19,206 nucleotides of DNA, taken from the NCBI GenBank assembly GCA_030747885.1, contig JASLJW010000034.1:1-19206 (forward strand). The letters run 5' to 3'. Both the position numbers and the translations under genes were made by a program. The stretch is from Candidatus Thalassarchaeaceae archaeon. Its GTDB lineage: Archaea > Thermoplasmatota > Poseidoniia > Poseidoniales > Thalassarchaeaceae. Shown here one piece after another: positions 1 through 7,900 of the stretch. The notes below the pieces were generated by a model. The model did no database searches. It saw only the letters and a program-made list of their open reading frames with translations, and had not been told where the DNA came from. Within the stretch, counting starts at the first letter, position 1, and each line of letters opens with the position of its first letter.

Positions 1-1434
1 GTTCAGTTGTATGTTTGCGGCATTACACCATATTCTCCCTCTCACCTAGGCCATGCACGGTGCTACATCGCTTTCGACCTTCTACATCGGTGGCTAGAAG
101 CATCGGGATATGATGTAGATTATGTTCAAAATTTCACAGATATCGATGATAAAATCATCAACATTGCAAATGAAGAAGGAATCGAATTTCTTGAAGTTGC
201 TAACCGTAACATAGAGGATTACTATCGAGTCATGGATACTCTTGGTGTTGAACGAGCTGATCATTATCCTCGAGTCACAGAACATCTAGAAGGAATCATC
301 AAAATGATTGAAAAATTGATTGAAAAAGAACATGCATATACTTCTTCAGATGGGGTTTGGTTCTCAGTTTCATCTGCTCCTGAGAAATTCGGAACACTTA
401 CTGGAAATACCATCGAAGCCGTGCAAGCAGGTGGTTCAGGCCGACTTGATAAATCCGATAAAAGAGAACACAATGATTTCGCACTCTGGAAGGCAGCAAA
501 ACCAGGAGAACCTGCTTGGGATTCACCTTGGGGAAAGGGTCGACCTGGATGGCATATCGAGTGTAGTGCAATGAGTCTACATCACTTTGGAGAATCCTTC
601 GATATTCATGGAGGTGGATTTGATCTAAGATTCCCTCATCATGAAGCAGAAATTTTCCAATCCGAATGTTGCACTGGCAAAGAACCAGTAGTCGGCATTT
701 GGATGCATAACGGATTTGTAAGAGTGGATGGAGAAAAGATGAGCAAGAGTCTAGGGAATTTTTGGACCGTTACTGATGCATTCAAAATTTATGAACCAAT
801 AGTATTGAGATATGCGCTCCTAAACGCCCATTATAGAAATCCCATCGACGTTAGTGAACAATTGCTAAACGATGCGAAAGGAAATCAACGTAAAATCTCT
901 GAAACATATGGGCACGCAATCATTTCTTCCGAACTAGGAGAGGCCCTGGCCCCACTACCTCCACTTCCTGAGGGAGATATTGCATCAACAGAATACTTAA
1001 TTCAAAAAATAGGGATTGTAGAATCTTTAGCTGAAGAAGCCGCTCGTGCATTGGATGATGACCTAAACAGTAGACTTGCATTATCCAAGGTACAAGCAGG
1101 TGCAAGAATCATCTCAGAAGTTCTAAACTCAGATGAAATCGATGAATCAGATACTGCTTCATTTGCAATATTCTCTATCAATTGGATGGAAGAAATAGCT
1201 GGTTCAATTTTGGGCGTGTTACCAACGAAAGAAATTGCCAAAGCGATTTATGACCCGCGACTGGACCCCAAAAGAGTTGCAATTCAGGACGAAGTAGAAG
1301 GTCTTCTAGCTCGACGATCTATTGCAAGACATGCAAAGGACTGGGGCGCTGCTGATGAAATTCGAGATGCTCTCGCTGAGATGGGAGTCACAGTGAAAGA
1401 TACATCCGATGGAGTTGTTTGGTCCCTAGATTAG
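1..1434 (+). CDS. cysS: Cysteinyl-tRNA synthetase, 5'-truncated by the window edge
   Basis: Charges tRNA-Cys with cysteine in the cytoplasm (class I aminoacyl-tRNA synthetase). The frame is open from base 1, and a TTG at base 7 falls inside the conserved YVCG-x-T motif, so it is not the start. By comparison with the family, about 20-30 residues are missing upstream. Counting from the first visible codon, the HIGH-type motif HLGH is at 15-18 and KMSKS at about 246-250. The four family zinc ligands are all present: Cys6 in YVCG, Cys188 in HIECS, and His213 and Glu217 in FPHHEAE. The anticodon-binding helical region fills the C-terminal part, ending near residue 477, so the full protein would be about 500 residues, normal for the family. 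It ends 2 bases before the convergent amidohydrolase gene. Identification is secure. Confidence 0.97.
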   Translation, partial: VQLYVCGITPYSPSHLGHARCYIAFDLLHRWLEASGYDVDYVQNFTDIDDKIINIANEEGIEFLEVANRNIEDYYRVMDTLGVERADHYPRVTEHLEGIIKMIEKLIEKEHAYTSSDGVWFSVSSAPEKFGTLTGNTIEAVQAGGSGRLDKSDKREHNDFALWKAAKPGEPAWDSPWGKGRPGWHIECSAMSLHHFGESFDIHGGGFDLRFPHHEAEIFQSECCTGKEPVVGIWMHNGFVRVDGEKMSKSLGNFWTVTDAFKIYEPIVLRYALLNAHYRNPIDVSEQLLNDAKGNQRKISETYGHAIISSELGEALAPLPPLPEGDIASTEYLIQKIGIVESLAEEAARALDDDLNSRLALSKVQAGARIISEVLNSDEIDESDTASFAIFSINWMEEIAGSILGVLPTKEIAKAIYDPRLDPKRVAIQDEVEGLLARRSIARHAKDWGAADEIRDALAEMGVTVKDTSDGVVWSLD

Positions 1435-1436
1435 AC

Positions 1437-4304
1437 TCATTCTTCAGATTCATTTTCATGAAGGGGCCCTAATTGATTGGAAGAACGGCTCTTCTCATCT
1501 CTCAAGTTTATCATTTGTTGAGGCGCGCTTAACGTCATTCGAACAATTACAATAACTGAACCTGCGAGAATTCCCAAACTTCCTAGGATAGCAAGCCAAT
1601 ACCATACCTCTTCCGTCAGTGCTGAAACTTCTTCGCCTTGAGGTGAAGGGTCATTCTCGTGAATTTCAACTGGCATCATCCAATTATAGGCATCACGACA
1701 GGTCCAATCCCCTATTCGCTCATCATCACCTCTTATCGGTGGATTCTCTCCAACAACAAGAGCCTGTACTACGATGGGGTCTTCACACGACATCCCAGGG
1801 AAAGTAATTGCATCCCCAGGAAGATATGATGGATCCAATCTACTTACTGGCCATTCACCCTCTGCGGAGGATTCGCTGATTCCAGCATGTACTTGCACCC
1901 AACTCGTATCATCTGAACAATCGTTGACATGAACTATCCATGAATCAGTAGTCAAATCATCTGGCCAATACTCTACGAAACAGCCATCTCCTTCTGATAG
2001 AAGGATAACTAGTGAACCACATCCTCTGACCCGGCCATCTCCATTAGACTCGGGATTCGTCGAACATTCTTCAATATGAATGCCCTTCTCCAAGGAGGAA
2101 TTTGCAGGGTGTTGTACTCCTCCAAATGGGCCGAAAGTGGGCAATAATAGAGGTAAATCATCTGAAGTGATACTATTGTTTTCTTCTACATCATCGTCAG
2201 TTGAATCCGTCGGATTATTGGGATTTGTAGTTCCATTTTCTCCACCTCCAGTCCAGGTAGATGGGTCTGAAGAATCCGCATTAGTTCGATTTCCATTTGA
2301 ATCTAAATCAATGTCGTAGTAATCTGACCAAAGATCTACTGTACGATCTTGTTGGAAAGTCAATGAACGATTTAACACATCAAAGTAACGATCATCTCCA
2401 AATGTATACCATGGATCAAACGGCCGCGGCCCTATAGAAAGGTCATCTAAACAATCCTTCAATTTCTGTTCAACTGTTGCATAGGTCTGAGTTCCAGATG
2501 GAACTCCATCGAACCTGATATCGATTCCTTTTTGGAAGTCAGGGGCATTGATAATTTCTGTATCATTAGTCATCTTCTGCATTAAATCGACATCACCAAA
2601 CAGTGCAAATCCATCTACAACAACAAGCCGAACATCAGGGTCAACTGCTTCAATCAAGTTCCGATAGGGATTGGATTCAAATGAATCTAGTACAAGAAAA
2701 TCAGCAGCTAATCCAGGTTTTATTCGACCGACATTATCAGTCCATCCAACTTGATCTACTGAATTAGTGGAAATCATTTTAGCCATTTCATAATCAGTAA
2801 AACGGTCGCCTAAAATATTCGAATCCCACCAATCTGCAATTTTCACTTCATGGAGAACGCTCTTTGCTCCTGATGGACCCCAATCAGGGGATATTGAAAT
2901 TGAAACACCTGCTTCATCGGCTGCAGAAATATCTGCAGTATCTCCATACAACAAAAGATTGGACATCGGAGACCAAACCAATGATGCATCAACCTGGCCC
3001 ATTAATGCAAATTCAGTAGAAGTCAGAGCAGTCCCATGAATTACTATTAATTCGTCCATAATTAGTTGATTGTTTACCAATGAATCAAATTCTGCCCGAG
3101 AGGGTTCATCTATGCCCTCAGAAAGATGAATCATCCATGCATCAAGAGTGCCCGCTGCTTTCTTTGACTTCACATGAGACCCGGAGTAATCAGTAGGAAA
3201 CCAAGAACCTCCCACTCGTGTCTCAATACGATCTTCACCAAAATTGGTCTTCTCCAAGTTTCTTGCAAGTATTGAATCAAAGGCGGCCTCATTCTCGGAA
3301 GTTGCACCTTGAATTACTGTTGTACCCCCTACAATCGACTTAACCTCAGCATGTTTCATTGATTCTACCATCAAACTACACCCATCAGAACCACCATCAT
3401 TCAATCCATTTTCTACCTTGGTAATTGCATTCTTGTATGCAGTTTCAGTTCTCCATTCGTATCGATTATTCCACCCATCTGTACCATGATCCCAAATGGG
3501 TATTGCATTATAATGCGGATGATTATGAACGTCTAGTAAACCAGGATAAATAATTCCTCCAGTATCAATTTGTTCTACACCTTCAGCAGAAGTAGGCATT
3601 GTTTGACCTTCAGACCAAACCTCAGAAATCATTCCATCAACGACAAGAACGTGTCCATTCAAGAGAACACTTGATTCAGATTCCATTGTGACTACTGTTC
3701 CAGACAAGACATATGATCCAGAATGACCCACTCCAGTAAATTCAGGACAAGGTGCTCCAGGACCTGTTGAAGGCTGATCTTCACCAGGCCCCCATCCAGG
3801 AGTTGGGGGAGAAACCTTGGAGACACTACCACTAGAATCAGAAACATATGAGGTATCCCAATCGGAGTCATTTCCACCGAAAGAGAGAGACGACATCAAA
3901 ACACTAGATGTATCGATTAATCTAGCAGAGCCCCCTTCAAAGAAATCGAATCCGATACTGGTATCTGCTCGGAAAAATACTAATCGCGCCCCTGCTTCGA
4001 TTGTTGTCCCCGTTGGAATGGAAAAAGAATCTACAGAATCTGCTCCCTGATCTTCAAGAGTCCAACCTCCTATTTCTATTGATGAAGCCGAAGGATTGTG
4101 AAGTTCGATGAATTGATCGCTGTAACTTCCGAACGTTCCATCGCAATTCCAATCAGTGCCCCCATAATTCTCATTATTTGGAGAAACTAGTATCTCTGAA
4201 ACATATACTCCAGAATTTTGATCTCCCAATGCTATACCTGTTAACGGAGTAAGCAATAAAACAACCATCGCAAGAATGGCCTGGTATGATTTAGTTCCGC
4301 CCAC
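1437..4304 (-). CDS. Secreted, membrane-anchored amidohydrolase with N-terminal lamin-tail domain
   Basis: Predicted extracellular metal-dependent hydrolase; substrate unknown. The frame stays open to 4496, but that would overlap the divergent gene. I favour GTG 4304, which yields a signal peptide with a Lys in its n-region; ATG 4268 is the alternative and begins directly with the hydrophobic core. Numbered from GTG: signal about 1-27, lamin-tail domain about 33-170 (FIELHNPS, IGGWTLED), amidohydrolase domain about 195-570, an Asn/Asp/Ser/Thr-rich linker about 670-715, a Cys-containing C-terminal domain, one membrane helix about 900-922, then a short polar tail. Metal ligands expected for the adenosine/MTA-deaminase-like amidohydrolase group are visible: HxH His259/His261 in DVHNHPH, His392 in MIHLSEG, His422 in VIHG and Asp473 in SPDWG. 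Similar HNHP-x-YN amidohydrolases occur, from memory, as secreted proteins in some bacteria. The hydrolase call is firm, the substrate open. Confidence 0.85.
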   Translation of the reverse strand: MGGTKSYQAILAMVVLLLTPLTGIALGDQNSGVYVSEILVSPNNENYGGTDWNCDGTFGSYSDQFIELHNPSASSIEIGGWTLEDQGADSVDSFSIPTGTTIEAGARLVFFRADTSIGFDFFEGGSARLIDTSSVLMSSLSFGGNDSDWDTSYVSDSSGSVSKVSPPTPGWGPGEDQPSTGPGAPCPEFTGVGHSGSYVLSGTVVTMESESSVLLNGHVLVVDGMISEVWSEGQTMPTSAEGVEQIDTGGIIYPGLLDVHNHPHYNAIPIWDHGTDGWNNRYEWRTETAYKNAITKVENGLNDGGSDGCSLMVESMKHAEVKSIVGGTTVIQGATSENEAAFDSILARNLEKTNFGEDRIETRVGGSWFPTDYSGSHVKSKKAAGTLDAWMIHLSEGIDEPSRAEFDSLVNNQLIMDELIVIHGTALTSTEFALMGQVDASLVWSPMSNLLLYGDTADISAADEAGVSISISPDWGPSGAKSVLHEVKIADWWDSNILGDRFTDYEMAKMISTNSVDQVGWTDNVGRIKPGLAADFLVLDSFESNPYRNLIEAVDPDVRLVVVDGFALFGDVDLMQKMTNDTEIINAPDFQKGIDIRFDGVPSGTQTYATVEQKLKDCLDDLSIGPRPFDPWYTFGDDRYFDVLNRSLTFQQDRTVDLWSDYYDIDLDSNGNRTNADSSDPSTWTGGGENGTTNPNNPTDSTDDDVEENNSITSDDLPLLLPTFGPFGGVQHPANSSLEKGIHIEECSTNPESNGDGRVRGCGSLVILLSEGDGCFVEYWPDDLTTDSWIVHVNDCSDDTSWVQVHAGISESSAEGEWPVSRLDPSYLPGDAITFPGMSCEDPIVVQALVVGENPPIRGDDERIGDWTCRDAYNWMMPVEIHENDPSPQGEEVSALTEEVWYWLAILGSLGILAGSVIVIVRMTLSAPQQMINLRDEKSRSSNQLGPLHENESEE

Positions 4305-4401
4305 AATTAGTAATGGAGATAATAGGGGCTTGAACCCTACGATGAATTTTCTAAAGCAAAATAAGCGACAATCAGAAAAAGACCACCCCCCAAATGTGAA
4401 C
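4305..4401. promoter_or_regulatory. Divergent intergenic region between two surface-protein genes
   Basis: These 97 bases (133 if the amidohydrolase starts at ATG 4268) separate two divergent genes for exported proteins and must hold both promoters if each is transcribed from its own start. I see A/T-rich stretches around 4347-4365 and 4372-4380 but no convincing TATA box at the usual distance from either start and no Shine-Dalgarno motif. A run of six C lies at 4386-4391, close to the lipoprotein start. The promoter role is inferred from the layout alone. Confidence 0.4.
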
Positions 4402-5850
4402 ATGGAGCACAGGACCAAGGGGCGAGTTCTAGCCCTGACAGTAACCTTGATTTTGCTTTTTCCGGGTTGCTTTGGTTCGAATGAAGAAATTATCAATTCG
4501 GTAGACTGGACTGAGGGTTTCAGCTATATTGATGACCCAGCAGGATTTACTGGAGAAGATAGAATTCGACCATTTAACGTGAGTAATCCAGACCCTACCC
4601 TCAATGAATCGTGGGGCAATGCCTCATGGGCTGTTTTTGGAAATCCCGAAGGAGGAAATTGTTGTGAACATTACATAGCCGCAACTGAATGGGGTTGGAT
4701 TCTAAATTTTGGAGGAGAATATCCTACTTGGTCAGAAGATCGTGGCCATACATGGAAAGAATGGATTCCTCCGGTGGTTCAGGATTTCAGTTGCAGAACA
4801 CCAAAAATCACCATTCCAGGTCAAGAAGGTCTCGGCGAAGGAAGCATAGTACAAACAACGACAGGAGACATTATCGCCATGGGATGGTTTCCTTACCCAT
4901 CCTCATCTGGTGGAGACCAATTCTATGCATTTTTCTGGGATGCTGACGACGAAGATTGGACATGGTGCTATAACAGACTAACAGAACCATTCTATGATCG
5001 ATCATGGCAAATGGAAATCGTGGGCCCAATAGATGCTGGAGCACCTTATGGAAGTGGGGAATGGGCCAGCCTAGTAATCTCAAATTTCTGGCACCAATCT
5101 TCCAACAGAGGTGGACAAATGTCCACTGATGGATTGAACTACTACTATTTTGAATTCCCAGATAGGGATGCACAATTAGATACTATGGAAGTGGATTTAA
5201 TCGCAGAAAATCTTGAGCCAGCATGGGATTTCACAAAACCACACAAAGAAATGCGTGGTTTCCCTGTGCCTTCCGGTGGAGCGTACTTTCCTAATTTTTT
5301 CAATGATGGTGGTGATGCTTTTCTAGATACCTCTCTGAATTGGTGGAGAGCAACGACAGTTGAAGGAAATAGTCTACCAAGTGAATATTGTGCTTTTGAC
5401 TCATCAGCATATTTGCATTGTATTGTAAATTCTGGAGTGGTTTTTGAACACATGATTTCGAATGATGGTGGTGAAACATGGATAAATCAAACATATGATT
5501 TGACGGGAGAAGCAGCAGAAATTGAAGAATGGGAATTTCATACAAATGGAAATCTAGACTTATTTGTCCTAAATGTCAGATACCAAAGCTCAGAAGGGCC
5601 AGATATCGATATTGCTTGGCATGTACGAGAATATTCTGAAAATTTAGCACCTGATTCAATGACATTTCTTGGCCTAGGAGATTTGGATGCAACATCTGGG
5701 GCAGGGCAAGATATTCGCTTTGATTTTGCTAGTATGACTATTCTGCCAGATGGAGGGTCTGTAATTGCTTATCATGATTCATCTGACGAAGATCCTCTGT
5801 TCGGACTCGAACTTTTCCTTCCAGAAAGTTATGCAGATTCTATTCCTTGA
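4402..5850 (+). CDS. Asp-box (BNR/sialidase-like) lipoprotein, probably surface-exposed
   Basis: Predicted exported lipoprotein with a beta-propeller-like body; activity unknown. ATG 4402 is chosen because it gives a textbook lipoprotein signal: positive n-region (HRTKGR), hydrophobic core, and FPGC with the lipid-accepting Cys at residue 23. The frame is open upstream to 4276, but that would prepend 42 polar residues before the signal. In the 482-residue product, Asp-box motifs (S-x-D-x-G-x-T-W) occur at 111-118 (SEDRGHTW) and 353-360 (SNDGGETW), with a degenerate copy at about 241 (STDG). The protein is rich in Trp, Asp and aromatic residues, as in secreted propellers. The family includes sialidases and glycan-binding proteins, but I cannot identify the sialidase Arg triad, so no substrate is assigned. 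The gene overlaps the convergent MutS-like gene by 11 bases at its 3' end. Confidence 0.8.
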   Translation: MEHRTKGRVLALTVTLILLFPGCFGSNEEIINSVDWTEGFSYIDDPAGFTGEDRIRPFNVSNPDPTLNESWGNASWAVFGNPEGGNCCEHYIAATEWGWILNFGGEYPTWSEDRGHTWKEWIPPVVQDFSCRTPKITIPGQEGLGEGSIVQTTTGDIIAMGWFPYPSSSGGDQFYAFFWDADDEDWTWCYNRLTEPFYDRSWQMEIVGPIDAGAPYGSGEWASLVISNFWHQSSNRGGQMSTDGLNYYYFEFPDRDAQLDTMEVDLIAENLEPAWDFTKPHKEMRGFPVPSGGAYFPNFFNDGGDAFLDTSLNWWRATTVEGNSLPSEYCAFDSSAYLHCIVNSGVVFEHMISNDGGETWINQTYDLTGEAAEIEEWEFHTNGNLDLFVLNVRYQSSEGPDIDIAWHVREYSENLAPDSMTFLGLGDLDATSGAGQDIRFDFASMTILPDGGSVIAYHDSSDEDPLFGLELFLPESYADSIP

Positions 5851-7897
5851 ATCGTTTACTCAATGAAGCAAAAAGTACTGAAGCAGGACCTTCAGCCCTT
5901 GCAGCTAACCTACGAACAATCAGTTCTGGAGTAGACTGTGCTAAATGATTCCTAATTGGTGTTCTATCAACAACAAGTTCTAGATTCTCATCTAGACCTC
6001 TTGCCTCAATACCATCTATTCGAATTTCGCCATTGAAATTCTCTCTAATCTGCCCACCAATATGTGTAACTAGAACAACTGTGGTACAATCATTTTTCAT
6101 CGCCTCAAATAGCAATCCAGAAAGTATTCTTGCTGCAGCACCTGGTTCAGTAATTGCTTCTAATTCGTCTGCAAGAACAAGTTTACGTCTTTCCGAAATA
6201 AATACCTCTGCTAGCCGCATTAGAGTCCTTTCCAAGGCCCCGGCTGATTGAGTACCATTCACTTTGGCTAGAATATGTATTTCTTCAACTAACGAAATCT
6301 TTGCAGAAGTTGCAGGTACTGGAAGACCTGCATGAGCTAACAATGCAATCATAGCAATTGTTTCCAAAAGAGTGGTTTTACCTCCTGAATTTGCGCCCGA
6401 TAAGAGAGCAAGAGATTGTTGATCTTCAATTTTAGCAACTGACCCAAGGCCATACGAAACGGGAGTAGGTGCACAATCTAGTAGAAGATGGCGGCCCTCA
6501 ATAATATCAAACCCATAATCTTCTGAAAGAAGTTCAGGCATCGTGCATTTATTTTCTACAGCCCACCTTGCTACCGATAACCACATTTCAATCTCTATCA
6601 ATCCTGAAATCGCTGATTTAGATGGTTCAATTAGAGTTTCAGCAATTCTAGCATTTCGAATAAGATCGTTGTTCTTTGCAGAAATGATTCCTTTCTCTAA
6701 CTCCTGTTCGATATTTTCTATTGCTCGCCGGCTGATTATGCAGGGGTAATCAGATTCAATCCAATCAAATGGTATCTTAACACCAGTTTCCTGGAGATAC
6801 AATTCTAATCTTCTTCTTCCAATTTCTTTCGCCTCATCGATTGTATCTGCAACAGTTGCCTGTATTCGACGATTTAGACCCTCGGAATCTGCATAAAAAG
6901 ACAATACTTCGTCCCCTTCAATAGACAGATGTGCATCAGATGTTCCCGCGACTATGGCGTCATTTATCCCGCCTTCAATAGCCTTAATTTCAGACCAAAT
7001 TCCATCTTTAACTCGCTCTAAAACTTGCAAATCTATGCATTCTTCCATTGATTCAAGAATGATCTCTAGTTCTGATAATGGTTCAACCCAGTCTCGAATT
7101 TTTTCAGTTAAAGGATGAGTTGGCCACTCGATTTTCTTTATTTCTAGAATGGCTTCAAGGATAGTGGAATTGAGTTCAAACCATTCTACACCAATCTCTG
7201 GGACTAATGATTCCAATTTTTCCACATTTGCAATGCAAATCCATCCAGGAGGAACAGTTGTGGGTCCAGAAGAGCCAACCCATGTTACATTAGGAAAAAT
7301 TGTGTAATCTGACCAAGTCTCAGTAGAATCTCTAATCACAACTCTACATCGTGATGCTAAACTACTACACATATCTGCAATTTCAGAATTTGGCACTACA
7401 ATTACGCGCTCAATCCTGTCAGTTCCTCTTTTGGGATTTCCAAGATGCTGGGATTGTTTTGTCCATGTTTCCAATGATTCAGGATTTGAAAATGCAAAAT
7501 CTAATGCTTCCTTAGAATTTTTTCTACATGATTCAATCGAACTAATGTACTCGGAAGATAGTGGTCTCAATAATCCAATTCTTTCCTTGGATGCATTATT
7601 GGTAGCATATTCAGCAATGGATTCTAGAATCCGATCATGTAACTTAGAGGTCTCAATGCTTTTGCATACATCTGAATCTTCACCTCTAAAATTCTGAATT
7701 AATCGAATTGCTCTAACAGATGTTACTCCGTCTACAGATGCAAGACTGGCCACATCTCCTTGTGATAAAATCCTGAGAACATCTTCTTCCGTCCCCAAAG
7801 CATCAATCATTCGATGAGAGAGGGATTCTCCTACTCCTGGGATTTCAGTTAAGCCAATCATTAGGAGACATCGAAGTTCGGGAGTTATTGAGAACAT
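5840..7897 (-). CDS. MutS-family ATPase with N-terminal helix-hairpin-helix domain (archaeal MutS5/MutS2-like)
   Basis: DNA-binding ATPase of the MutS superfamily, likely acting on branched or recombination DNA rather than classic mismatches. Residues about 15-68 carry two helix-hairpin-helix motifs (IPGVGES and VDGVTSV), followed by a long helical core and clamp region. The C-terminal ATPase has Walker A GANSGGKT at 501-508, the Walker B segment LVLADE at about 573-578, and the THIGGQ switch region. The RH-LLL element typical of MutS core-to-ATPase junctions is at about 469-473. There is no N-terminal mismatch-recognition domain and no C-terminal Smr nuclease domain, unlike bacterial MutS2. 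From memory, archaeal proteins of this type bind Holliday junctions. It begins 3 bases after the ileS stop, so the two are almost certainly co-transcribed; that close fit supports ATG 7897 over an internal Met13. Confidence 0.88.
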   Translation of the reverse strand: MFSITPELRCLLMIGLTEIPGVGESLSHRMIDALGTEEDVLRILSQGDVASLASVDGVTSVRAIRLIQNFRGEDSDVCKSIETSKLHDRILESIAEYATNNASKERIGLLRPLSSEYISSIESCRKNSKEALDFAFSNPESLETWTKQSQHLGNPKRGTDRIERVIVVPNSEIADMCSSLASRCRVVIRDSTETWSDYTIFPNVTWVGSSGPTTVPPGWICIANVEKLESLVPEIGVEWFELNSTILEAILEIKKIEWPTHPLTEKIRDWVEPLSELEIILESMEECIDLQVLERVKDGIWSEIKAIEGGINDAIVAGTSDAHLSIEGDEVLSFYADSEGLNRRIQATVADTIDEAKEIGRRRLELYLQETGVKIPFDWIESDYPCIISRRAIENIEQELEKGIISAKNNDLIRNARIAETLIEPSKSAISGLIEIEMWLSVARWAVENKCTMPELLSEDYGFDIIEGRHLLLDCAPTPVSYGLGSVAKIEDQQSLALLSGANSGGKTTLLETIAMIALLAHAGLPVPATSAKISLVEEIHILAKVNGTQSAGALERTLMRLAEVFISERRKLVLADELEAITEPGAAARILSGLLFEAMKNDCTTVVLVTHIGGQIRENFNGEIRIDGIEARGLDENLELVVDRTPIRNHLAQSTPELIVRRLAARAEGPASVLFASLSKRFKE

Positions 7898-7900
7898 CGG

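Noticed and set aside
4276..4401. N-terminal extension of the lipoprotein frame from ATG 4276 or 4342
   Set aside because: It adds up to 42 mostly polar residues ahead of a standard lipoprotein signal and overlaps the amidohydrolase start.
4305..4496. N-terminal extension of the amidohydrolase frame up to 4496
   Set aside because: It would place about 64 basic, Cys-containing residues before a good signal peptide and would overlap the signal-peptide region of the divergent lipoprotein gene. A start at 4304 or 4268 explains both genes.
5979..5996. Two TCTAGA palindromes six bases apart
   Set aside because: They lie within the MutS-like coding sequence and encode ordinary residues; a regulatory role is unsupported. 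They also show that TCTAG words occur by chance here, which weakens the operator call at 17043-17056.
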